64,000 nucleotides of DNA from G965202915 sp965202915 (GTDB taxonomy: Bacteria; Pseudomonadota; Gammaproteobacteria; Eutrophobiales; Eutrophobiaceae), in contig OZ241847.1 in the NCBI GenBank assembly GCA_965202915.1, positions 1,488,001 through 1,552,000 on the forward strand, read 5' to 3'. Each line of letters opens with the position of its first letter. Position 1 is the stretch's first letter. This document shows, piece by piece, positions 28,093 to 35,963 of the stretch. A model generated the notes under the pieces. The model did not search any database, had not been told where the DNA came from, and saw only the letters and a program-made list of their open reading frames with translations. The translations under genes were made by a program, and so were the position numbers.

Positions 28093-29283
28093 TTATTCAA
28101 TCACCCTGGTGACGACGCCGGCGCCGACCGTGCGACCGCCTTCGCGTATTGCAAACCGCAGCCCCTCTTCCATCGCTATCGGCACTATCAGGCTCACCGT
28201 GATCTTGACGTTATCCCCCGGCATCACCATCTCGGTATCCGCCGGCAGTTCCACCGCCCCGGTCACGTCCGTCGTCCGAAAATAAAACTGCGGCCGATAA
28301 TTGCCAAAAAACGGCGTATGACGCCCACCCTCATCCTTACTCAACACATATACCTCCGCCTCAAATTTGGTATGCGGCGTGATCGACCCCGGCACACATA
28401 ATATCTGCCCGCGCTCCACTTCCTCCCGCTTGGTCCCACGTAATAATACCCCGACGTTATCCCCCGCACGCCCTTCATCCAGCAACTTGCGGAACATCTC
28501 CACCCCCGTGCACGTCGTCTTCTGGGTCTCCTTAATGCCGACTATCTCGATCTCTTCCCCGACCTTCACCACCCCGCGCTCCACCCGACCGGTCACCACC
28601 GTGCCCCGGCCCGATATCGAAAATACATCCTCTATCGGCATCAAAAACGGCTGTTCCACCGGTCTCTCCGGAATCGGTATGTACTCATCCATGGCCGCCA
28701 CCAGCTTCTCTATCGTCGGCACGCCCAGATCGCCGGTATCCCCTTCCAGGGCCTTCAGCGCACTGCCGGTCACCACCGGCGTATCCGTACCCGGAAATTC
28801 ATACGCATCCAGCAATTCCCTCACCTCGATCTCCACCAGTTCCAGCAACTCCTCATCATCCACCTGATCCGCCTTGTTCATATACACCACGATCTTCGGC
28901 ACTCCCACCTGCCTCGCCAGTAAAATGTGCTCCCGCGTTTGCGGCATCGGCCCGTCCGCCGCACTCACCACCAGCACCGCCCCATCCATCTGCGCCGCTC
29001 CGGTGATCATGTTCTTCACGTAATCCGCGTGCCCCGGGCAATCCACGTGCGCATAATGGCGCGTATCGCTCTCGTATTCCACGTGCGCCGTCGCTATCGT
29101 GATCCCCCGCTCCCGTTCCTCCGGCGCATTATCGATCTGATCGTAGGCCCTGAACTCGCCACCGTGCCGCTCACTCATCGTCTTCGTGATCGCCGCCGTC
29201 AACGTCGTCTTGCCGTGATCAACGTGCCCTATCGTCCCCACGTTTACGTGCGGTTTCGTTCGTTCAAATTTTTCTTTGGACAT
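28093..29283 (-). CDS. tuf: Elongation factor Tu
   Basis: GTPase that carries aminoacyl-tRNA to the ribosome, 396 aa. G-domain motifs are GHVDHGKT (P-loop), DCPGHADY (G3), NKAD (G4) and SAL (G5). RGITIATAHVEYE is the switch I region, and domains II and III are complete up to GAGVVTRVIE. This is the tufB-type copy, between tRNA-Thr and tRNA-Trp. Codon use is strongly biased toward C-ending codons compared with neighbours, as expected for a highly expressed gene. Confidence 0.98.
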   Translation of the reverse strand: MSKEKFERTKPHVNVGTIGHVDHGKTTLTAAITKTMSERHGGEFRAYDQIDNAPEERERGITIATAHVEYESDTRHYAHVDCPGHADYVKNMITGAAQMDGAVLVVSAADGPMPQTREHILLARQVGVPKIVVYMNKADQVDDEELLELVEIEVRELLDAYEFPGTDTPVVTGSALKALEGDTGDLGVPTIEKLVAAMDEYIPIPERPVEQPFLMPIEDVFSISGRGTVVTGRVERGVVKVGEEIEIVGIKETQKTTCTGVEMFRKLLDEGRAGDNVGVLLRGTKREEVERGQILCVPGSITPHTKFEAEVYVLSKDEGGRHTPFFGNYRPQFYFRTTDVTGAVELPADTEMVMPGDNVKITVSLIVPIAMEEGLRFAIREGGRTVGAGVVTRVIE

Positions 29284-29343
29284 TAAAGACCCCCAATGAA
29301 TTCATTATCTCTCACTATTAAAACACCAAACTTACACTCATAT

Positions 29344-29419
<76 letters not shown>

Positions 29420-29506
29420 AAAATCGTTTATATTAATCTCCGCAACTCACTGCATTATATCGAGCACACATATATGACGGCCATAGCCGTTAATACTTTA
29501 TGTAAC

Positions 29507-29580
<74 letters not shown>

Positions 29581-29659
29581 CTGCCATTATCGGACAATTC
29601 CATATTTTACCTTCCAGGGTTGCCGGTAATACTCAATCTTTCAATAGCACCGCTGCATC

Positions 29660-29744
29660 TGGTGGAGGGAGTAGGATTCGAACCTACGAAGGCTGAGCCA
29701 ACAGATTTACAGTCTGCCCCCGTTGACCGCTTGGGTACCCCTCC
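29660..29744 (-). tRNA. tRNA-Tyr (GUA)
   Basis: An 85-nt type II tRNA on the minus strand with acceptor GGAGGGG/TCCCTCC, a long variable arm, anticodon loop CTGTAAA giving GUA, T-loop TTCGAAT and encoded CCA. It is the first gene of the Tyr-Gly-Thr-tuf-Trp unit. Confidence 0.96.
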
Positions 29745-29763
29745 AAAAAATTTCAAGTCGGTT

Positions 29764-29792
29764 ATTTTCACTCAATTGCCGGCTTTTGTCAA
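29764..29792 (-). promoter_or_regulatory. Promoter of the tRNA-tuf operon
   Basis: On the minus strand a perfect -35 TTGACA (29787-29792) is followed after 17 nt by GAAAAT (29764-29769, 4 of 6 consensus). Transcription would begin near 29757, about a dozen bases before mature tRNA-Tyr. The position and consensus -35 make this convincing. Confidence 0.65.
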
Positions 29793-29951
29793 TAAGATCT
29801 TTAGTGGCGGGTCCCATTAAATGATCTTTGTCATCGGTGGCATTTATCCACAGCGTCCGAATAGAGCGATATTGTCATGGTCGAAACCGGCAATGGCGGG
29901 GCCCTGTCGGCCAATCAGGCGTCCTCGGAACACCGCCCCGGGGAAAAGCCA

Positions 29952-31064
29952 TCAGACCCGAATATAACGACCTCCATGCTCCGATTCAACCAAGCCATGC
30001 AGCTCCAGGATTAACAACATCGAAGAAACCGCCTCGGTGGTCAATCCGGTCATATTTACCAATTCATCCACGGTAACCGATTCAAACCCCATTTTCCGGA
30101 TCAGAAATTGGTATTCTTCATCCCAGTCAAATTGTTTGGCATCGCGCTGGGCGGCTGGTTTAGAAGCTGTGGCCGCGGTGACCAGCGACCCCAATTCTTC
30201 AATAACATCCTGTATATTCTCCACCAATTTGGCACCCTGTTTTATCAGCGCGTGGCAACCTTTGGCCAAAGGGCTATGAATAGACCCCGGAATGGCAAAG
30301 ACTTCCCGGCCTTGTTCCATCGCATATCTTGCGGTGATCAACGAACCGCTTTCTTTGGTTGCTTCAACAACCAGCACGCCGGTACTCATGCCGCTGATTA
30401 TCCGGTTTCTCATCGGGAAATGATGCGGCAACGGCGGGGTGTCCGGCGAAAACTCCGAGATCAATAAACCCTGGGCGCTTATTCTTGCCGCTGTTTGCTT
30501 ATGCCTGGCCGGATAGACAGTATTGAGGCCGTTGCCCAATACCGCAATGGTGCGGCCGCCCGAGTCCAACGCACCTAAGTGACCCGCGCAGTCTATGCCC
30601 AGAGCCAAACCGCTGGTTATCGTAAATCCATAAGCCGCCAGTTGTGATGCAAACTCAGCCGCCAAACGTTTGCCCGCGCCAGTGGGATTTCTGCTGCCGA
30701 CTATCGCAAACTGAACAGTGTTAATGATGTCACGGTAACCCAGGGCAAATAATAACGGCGGCGGATTATGCAGTTCCTTCAACATACCCGGATAATCATG
30801 ATCATGATAGCTGATGAGATGATGATGCTCCGGTTCGGCCCACTGCAATTCTGCATCCAGGGCACTCCAATCCGGCGACTGAATATGCCCTATCGCCTTG
30901 TTATTCAACCCCAATCTGGCAAGAGCCGGGGTACCGGCATGAAAGATTGCTTCAACGTTATCATACTGATCGAGTAACACCTTGCAAAGACTTGCAGGCA
31001 GGTCCGGGTTACGACGCAGGGCCAACCAGTATTTACGTTGATCCTTTATCACGCCGCAGTCCAT
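29952..31064 (-). CDS. dprA: DNA-processing protein DprA/Smf
   Basis: Recombination mediator that binds incoming single-stranded DNA during natural transformation and loads RecA. The 370-aa protein has an N-terminal helical part, the extended Rossmann domain with the characteristic AIVGSRNPTGAGKRLA, SGLALGID, VLGNGLNTVYP and FPMRNRIISGMS, and a C-terminal winged-helix domain near residues 305-370 (MGFESVTVDELVNMTGLTT). In relatives it normally neighbours the LysM gene and def-fmt; here nirK intervenes. The ATG at 31064 gives the full family start. Confidence 0.94.
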   Translation of the reverse strand: MDCGVIKDQRKYWLALRRNPDLPASLCKVLLDQYDNVEAIFHAGTPALARLGLNNKAIGHIQSPDWSALDAELQWAEPEHHHLISYHDHDYPGMLKELHNPPPLLFALGYRDIINTVQFAIVGSRNPTGAGKRLAAEFASQLAAYGFTITSGLALGIDCAGHLGALDSGGRTIAVLGNGLNTVYPARHKQTAARISAQGLLISEFSPDTPPLPHHFPMRNRIISGMSTGVLVVEATKESGSLITARYAMEQGREVFAIPGSIHSPLAKGCHALIKQGAKLVENIQDVIEELGSLVTAATASKPAAQRDAKQFDWDEEYQFLIRKMGFESVTVDELVNMTGLTTEAVSSMLLILELHGLVESEHGGRYIRV

Positions 31065-31140
31065 TGCCTGTGTTGCTACAAACGTGCCAATTCAATCTGC
31101 AACTGACCGTCTTCAGTGGTTTCGTTAATTGGGAAAATGG

Positions 31141-32244
31141 CTACTTTATCGGCCCCGGGGGTTGAACCTGTTCCATCAAATCATTGTTCCATTGCCCGTC
31201 AACCTTGATCTGGGAGAGGGCCCCGAGCATTACCGCTTCAATCAAATTATGCGATAGATAAACATAGGTTCCGGGCTGCCGAAAGGTGTAAGTGAAGGCG
31301 CCCGCGGAACCGGCGGCTATGACCCAGCTTTCCAAGCCTTCCGCGGGGGCAGCGGCAAGATCACCTCTTTCCCACACATAATCACCATGTCCGCCAATCA
31401 GGTGCGGAAAAGACTGGCGGTTGGCTTGAGAGTGGATAAACAAAACGGTTTCGCCGACCTTGGCGCGCATCGCGTTATCACCCGTTAATGCCCCCACCCG
31501 CTCTCCAAATGTGACGTGGGTCGGAATCAGTCCCCTCATCACCTCCAAATCGTCGGCAAGGGAGGCGGTGGCGTTGGGATAGCGTTTGTATTCTCCGTTT
31601 TTATCTTTGGGAAGATAGTAGTCCTGTTCTCCTATATAATAGGCCCTGTCATATTTGATGCCTTTGCCGTCTCCATCTTTCAGGCCGTCTCTTGGCAGAA
31701 TCATTACGGCACCGTTCATTCCGTGCACCACGTGCCAGGGAATCATGAGTCCGCCCGGCGCACAATGGTAGATAAAGACCCCCGGTTTGACGGCTTTCCA
31801 ACGCAAAACCACTTCCTGCCCCGGAGCGACGTGGGTCAGCTCGCCGCCACCAAGGGCTCCCGTTGAGGCATGAAAGTCAATGTTGTGACGTAATAAACTG
31901 GTTTTCGGATTAACCAGAGTAAGTTCAATGTAATCACCTTCATGAGCGACAATAAGCGGCCCGGGCACGCTGCCATTAAAGGTAAATGCCCACATAAAAA
32001 CACCCGGTTCAATTTCAATTTCCTTCTCTTCGATCACCATTCTGACTTGAACAATTTTCGATTTGCCGGACGCCGTTTGTTGATGTTCGGGCACAAGCGG
32101 TGGAGCAAGCAATTCCTGGGTTACTCTTTCCAGGTTGTTTATTTGCGCCCGCGTGCCGACTTCGTATCCCTCAAGGCCGCCATCTTCGTATGCAAACAAA
32201 GGCCCGCTTACCAGAAAAATCATCACCAACAGTATTTTTTTCAT
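31141..32244 (-). CDS. nirK: Copper-containing nitrite reductase NirK
   Basis: Periplasmic trimeric enzyme reducing nitrite to nitric oxide in denitrification. The 367-aa protein has a signal peptide (KKILLVMIFLVSGPLFA, cleavage about residue 18) and two cupredoxin domains. Type 1 copper ligands are H120, C161, H171 and M176 (HCAPGGLMIPWH, then GM); type 2 ligands are H125 and H160 plus the C-terminal LSHNL histidine. Catalytic Asp (D123 in IDFHA) and His (in HLIGGHGDYVW) are intact, so it should be active. The ligand loop fits class I NirK, not AniA. The ATG at 32244 has GGTGGAAG upstream; a GTG nine bases earlier is less likely. No nirV, nor genes, c-type donor or FNR-like box is seen nearby. 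It lies between dprA and the LysM gene. Confidence 0.93.
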   Translation of the reverse strand: MKKILLVMIFLVSGPLFAYEDGGLEGYEVGTRAQINNLERVTQELLAPPLVPEHQQTASGKSKIVQVRMVIEEKEIEIEPGVFMWAFTFNGSVPGPLIVAHEGDYIELTLVNPKTSLLRHNIDFHASTGALGGGELTHVAPGQEVVLRWKAVKPGVFIYHCAPGGLMIPWHVVHGMNGAVMILPRDGLKDGDGKGIKYDRAYYIGEQDYYLPKDKNGEYKRYPNATASLADDLEVMRGLIPTHVTFGERVGALTGDNAMRAKVGETVLFIHSQANRQSFPHLIGGHGDYVWERGDLAAAPAEGLESWVIAAGSAGAFTYTFRQPGTYVYLSHNLIEAVMLGALSQIKVDGQWNNDLMEQVQPPGPIK

Positions 32245-32376
32245 ATCTTCCACCCCTTGTAAATCCGCTTCAAATAACAGGCCTGGTCAATGTTTGTACA
32301 CGCGCTTACGCCTCACCCGGCAGTTATCCGGCGGTTGTTATGGACGGCAATGCTCAGCCCGCCACAACCTGGCCTG

Positions 32377-33663
32377 TCATAAATTTCTCACTGAGTCTAA
32401 CAACCGAATGGACCGGGTCGACTCCATGATCAGGCCATAGCTCAATCGATCAAATGTTTTGAACACTATCACGACGCCAGCCTGCTCTTCAGGCAAGCCC
32501 ACCTCTTCCACCCCGGCCTGCCGATTGCTGATATGAGGAAATTTTTTGTCAAACCTGCGTTTGGCGTCCACCACACCGTCAACGACCTCAGCCAACGCAC
32601 CACCCAGCGCATCGCCCAGACTATCGTCCTCGGCGTCTCTATACTCTTGCCTGATCCTAAGCCTCTCGTTGTCTTCCCGGGCTTGTTGCAACACCGGAGC
32701 GGTCTTATCCAGAGCGATGCGGCCGGCCTGGAAAATTCCCAGTACATTGCCTGACTCCAAGCCATCTTTTGCCCCGATATCGAATGCGATGATCATATAT
32801 TTACCAATGTTAACCACGTCACCTCCATAAACGGAAAGGATATTTCCCGCCACCCCTTCACTGGGTAAATGAGGAATGAAGCGGGTTTCAATATCTTTTT
32901 CGAATTGCCGGGACAATCTGTCGCCGGCAACAATCTCACGCTCAACCGTGGTGACAATCACCGAGGCCGGATCACCCCTTTCTTCAAGCACCGCGTCACC
33001 GATATAAATGGCTTCGTAACCCAGGATCCGCTTGTCATCTTTCCTGGAGTTAATTAATGCCTTCCCTTTTCTATAAATTGAAAAATTGCGATCAGCGACG
33101 TTCTCCGGCAATCCCCTTACATAAACCTTATTGCCGGCGGTCGCTACTAAACTCTGCTCAATGTTGGCGACAACGTATGGCCATGAATCGATCTCATCGC
33201 CGGATACCACCTGCGGATGTTCAAGAAAGGGTCGAATAGCATCAATGGGAATGGTTGGAATGGCCAAATCTCTGTCATAAGCCCTTATTTGGGGCGATAA
33301 TTTAATGTTCCTGCCGGAAATGGTTTGGCTCCGTTCCGAAGCCCCTCCATCACCGGCATCCCCATCACCGGCATCTCCGGCGGCATCTCCATTGACCGTC
33401 AACACCGGCTGTCCGTCTTTGTAGGAAAGCGAAATAACGTCGCCGGGATAAATAAGATGCGGGTTTTCAATTTGAGGATTGCCCTCCCAGATTTCCGGCC
33501 AATACCAGGGTTCATTCAGGAATCGGGCGGAGATGTCCCATAATGTATCGCCCTTGACGACCACGTACTGATCCGGATGATCCGGGCGGACCGTTACCGT
33601 GTCTGCAAAAACATTATGTACGGCAACCGTTGTTATCACTAAAAGTATTATTTTATTCAACAT
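32377..33663 (-). CDS. LysM-domain envelope protein
   Basis: A secreted 428-aa protein with a signal peptide (cleavage after VHNVFA near residue 20) and one LysM peptidoglycan-binding domain (YVVVKGDTLWDISARFLNEPWYWPEIW...IYPGDVISL, residues 33-80). A Gly-Asp linker of short tandem repeats (DAGDGDAGDGG) and a long C-terminal part of unknown fold follow. The latter has beta-rich segments and a charged helix near 345-375. The same architecture is encoded beside dprA and def in many gammaproteobacteria, where its role is unknown. It is divergent from def. Confidence 0.85.
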   Translation of the reverse strand: MLNKIILLVITTVAVHNVFADTVTVRPDHPDQYVVVKGDTLWDISARFLNEPWYWPEIWEGNPQIENPHLIYPGDVISLSYKDGQPVLTVNGDAAGDAGDGDAGDGGASERSQTISGRNIKLSPQIRAYDRDLAIPTIPIDAIRPFLEHPQVVSGDEIDSWPYVVANIEQSLVATAGNKVYVRGLPENVADRNFSIYRKGKALINSRKDDKRILGYEAIYIGDAVLEERGDPASVIVTTVEREIVAGDRLSRQFEKDIETRFIPHLPSEGVAGNILSVYGGDVVNIGKYMIIAFDIGAKDGLESGNVLGIFQAGRIALDKTAPVLQQAREDNERLRIRQEYRDAEDDSLGDALGGALAEVVDGVVDAKRRFDKKFPHISNRQAGVEEVGLPEEQAGVVIVFKTFDRLSYGLIMESTRSIRLLDSVRNL

Positions 33664-33695
33664 AGCTATCGCCTTACGTCATATATTTAAAGTAG

Positions 33696-33724
33696 ATTAA
33701 AAAGAAGTTTAGCAGAATATGCAA
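33696..33724 (-). promoter_or_regulatory. Candidate promoter of the LysM gene
   Basis: On the minus strand TTGCAT (33719-33724) and TTTAAT (33696-33701) are 17 nt apart, placing the start of transcription about 26 nt before the LysM gene ATG. The -10 matches consensus at 5 of 6 positions. The intergenic region shared with def is AT-rich; a TATAAT at 33746-33751 on the plus strand may serve def but lacks a good -35. Confidence 0.45.
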
Positions 33725-33795
33725 GTAAAATAAATTTATTTTCTATATAATTTAAATTATGGAGCAGTTTATCTAAAAAATCAGAGTATCAAAAG

Positions 33796-34308
33796 ATGGC
33801 CCGACTGGAGATATTACATTTTCCGGATCAGCGCCTTAGGCAAACGGCGTTGCCGGTGCAACAGATCGACGTTGAAATCAGTCAACTCGCTGAAGACATG
33901 CTGGAAACCATGTACGCCGAGGGCGGGATTGGTCTGGCCGCCACCCAGGTGAATCGGCAGGTGCGGGTGATTGTGATTGACCTGTCAGAACAAAGGGAGC
34001 GGCCGTTGATACTGGTAAATCCTCAAATCACGGCACAATCGGGGCTGGAAGAAATGCGTGAAGGTTGTCTGTCGGTGCCGGATTATTTTGACGTAGTCGA
34101 ACGCGCCGAAAAAATTGACTACTGCTATCTGGATTTGCAGGGTAATAAAGTTCAGGATGAAACCGATGGTCTGTTGGCCGTCTGCATTCAACATGAAATC
34201 GATCACCTGGACGGCAAATTGTTCATCGATTATCTGTCACCGTTAAAACGAAAAAGACTCAAAAAGAAACTGGATAAACGGGAAAAATCCAATTCACACA
34301 TCCTGTGA
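33796..34308 (+). CDS. def: Peptide deformylase
   Basis: Metalloprotease that removes the formyl group from nascent proteins. The three motifs are intact: GIGLAATQV (residues 44-52), EGCLSVP with the metal-binding Cys, and QHEIDHLDG, the HExxH with two histidine ligands and the catalytic Glu. It has 170 aa, the normal size. Its stop overlaps the fmt start by 4 nt (GTGA), linking the enzyme that removes the formyl group with the one that adds it. Confidence 0.96.
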   Translation: MARLEILHFPDQRLRQTALPVQQIDVEISQLAEDMLETMYAEGGIGLAATQVNRQVRVIVIDLSEQRERPLILVNPQITAQSGLEEMREGCLSVPDYFDVVERAEKIDYCYLDLQGNKVQDETDGLLAVCIQHEIDHLDGKLFIDYLSPLKRKRLKKKLDKREKSNSHIL

Positions 34309-35306
34309 AATCGGCACGCCTGAAATTAGCCTACGCCGGCACACCGGAACTGGCACGCAGTCTGTTGGAATTTCTAACCAAAGATAACCGGCATGATATG
34401 GTATTAGTGATCACCCAGCCCGACCGCCGTTCCGGTCGCGGCAGGAAGACCGTCAATAATCCGGTAAAAGAATGTGCGCAAAGATTTAACATACCCGTAT
34501 TACAGCCGGACAAGGCCGCCGGGATCGACGCCGGCATTCTCAGACAATGCGATCTGTTTATCGTGGTCGGCTACGGCGCGTTGTTGCCGCGGCCGATATT
34601 AAATGCCCCCAGACACGGCTGCATTAATGTACATTTGTCTTTATTACCAAGGTGGCGCGGGGCGTCCCCGATTCAACACGCGATTCTTGCCGGCGATAAG
34701 CAATCGGGGGTATCGATCATGCGCCTGGATGAAGGCATGGATACCGGACCGGTATATTTAAAAGTGTATTGTGATATCGATAACAGAGAGACCGCGGGCA
34801 GCTTGCACGACAAATTGGTCGCTACCGCAAAAACCGCCCTTGGAAAATTTTTAACCGGTTTTGTTGACGGCGGCGTCACCGCACAAGCACAAAATCATTT
34901 ACTGGCAAGCTATGCGCCGAAAATCTCCAAACTGCAGGCGGCAATAGACTGGCGTGAATCAAACCAGCAAATAGACCGAAAAATAAGGGCGTTTAATCCC
35001 GCCCCCGTCGCCCATACGGTCATTGACGGAATCAACCTCCGAATCTGGCAGGCGGAACCGATTGATGAGCATGGTTCCACTGATCCCGGTAAAATAACAG
35101 GATGCGATAAAAATGGATTGACGGTCGGTACCGGCGAAGGATTGATCAATATTATAAAATTGCAACCGGCCGGAGGAAATATTATGTCCGCCGCCGATTT
35201 TTTAAATGGCCGACCCGGACTGAGCAAAAAATGTATGGGTTTCAATACCCCGCCCATGAGCGCGCCCATCCATGCCGCGACAAATTCCGACCATGATGTA
35301 AAATGA
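34305..35306 (+). CDS. fmt: Methionyl-tRNA formyltransferase
   Basis: Formylates initiator Met-tRNA with 10-formyl-THF. The catalytic domain has YGALLPRPIL, then NVHLSLLPRWRGASPIQHAI, the family signature with the catalytic Asn-His, and a later Asp in RLDEGMDTGPVY. A C-terminal tRNA-binding domain follows, to 333 aa. The start is a GTG overlapping the def stop. The tail after about residue 310 is unusually extended and is not part of the conserved fold. In many relatives rsmB follows; here it does not. Confidence 0.95.
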   Translation: MKSARLKLAYAGTPELARSLLEFLTKDNRHDMVLVITQPDRRSGRGRKTVNNPVKECAQRFNIPVLQPDKAAGIDAGILRQCDLFIVVGYGALLPRPILNAPRHGCINVHLSLLPRWRGASPIQHAILAGDKQSGVSIMRLDEGMDTGPVYLKVYCDIDNRETAGSLHDKLVATAKTALGKFLTGFVDGGVTAQAQNHLLASYAPKISKLQAAIDWRESNQQIDRKIRAFNPAPVAHTVIDGINLRIWQAEPIDEHGSTDPGKITGCDKNGLTVGTGEGLINIIKLQPAGGNIMSAADFLNGRPGLSKKCMGFNTPPMSAPIHAATNSDHDVK

Positions 35307-35369
35307 CGACGTCGGCAAGTCGGGGCGCACGCATCATTACCCATAATTACGTTGATCAGTGATTTTTTC

Positions 35370-35963
35370 ATGGCTTCCTTAAACAAAGACAAACCCATAA
35401 CGATTAAAACAGGCCTTGGCTGGGTAATGTATCTGGCCCTGGGCGGCCACTTGGTCATTACCAACGTTCATGCCCAGGCGATAGCAATTGAAAATGCCTC
35501 TTTATCGTTGCAGGATAACACCTATTATCTGAACGCCGCACTATCGCTTAGCCTGGGTCAGGAAGCAAAAAAAGCCCTGGAACACGGCATATCCCTGCAT
35601 CTGAATATGATGGTACGGATTAAACAAGCCAGACCCTGGCTGTGGGATAAAAAAGTCGCCGATCGCTTATTAAATTACCAATTGCAATACCACCCGCTAA
35701 GCGGCAATTACATAGTCACCAGTATTAATGATCAAACCAGGCGGTCATTTAAAATTCTTAACGGCGCATTGCGTCATCTCGGCGCAATAAAAAACGTGCC
35801 TTGTTTCGATAAAATGCTGCTTGTCGACAAACGCGACTATATTGCCACAATGAGGGCCTATTTGGATATCGAATCACTGCCGGCGCCGATGCGGCCGGTG
35901 GCCTATTTGTCATCCGATTGGCATATTTCCGGGGCACCATACGCATGGACACTGAATCCATGA
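35370..35963 (+). CDS. DUF4390 domain protein
   Basis: Predicted exported protein of 197 aa (ATG at 35370; an upstream TTG at 35352 would add six). An N-terminal hydrophobic segment ending VHAQA looks like a signal peptide. The rest (IENASLSLQDNTYYLNAAL...WHISGAPYAW) fits DUF4390, a family almost always encoded directly before the ntrY-like kinase gene, as here, and possibly its extracytoplasmic partner (inference). Its stop overlaps the kinase ATG (ATGA). Confidence 0.82.
   Translation: MASLNKDKPITIKTGLGWVMYLALGGHLVITNVHAQAIAIENASLSLQDNTYYLNAALSLSLGQEAKKALEHGISLHLNMMVRIKQARPWLWDKKVADRLLNYQLQYHPLSGNYIVTSINDQTRRSFKILNGALRHLGAIKNVPCFDKMLLVDKRDYIATMRAYLDIESLPAPMRPVAYLSSDWHISGAPYAWTLNP

Noticed and set aside
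32245..32376. FNR/DNR-type box upstream of nirK
   Set aside because: TTGAC occurs, but no ATCAA half-site follows at the required spacing.
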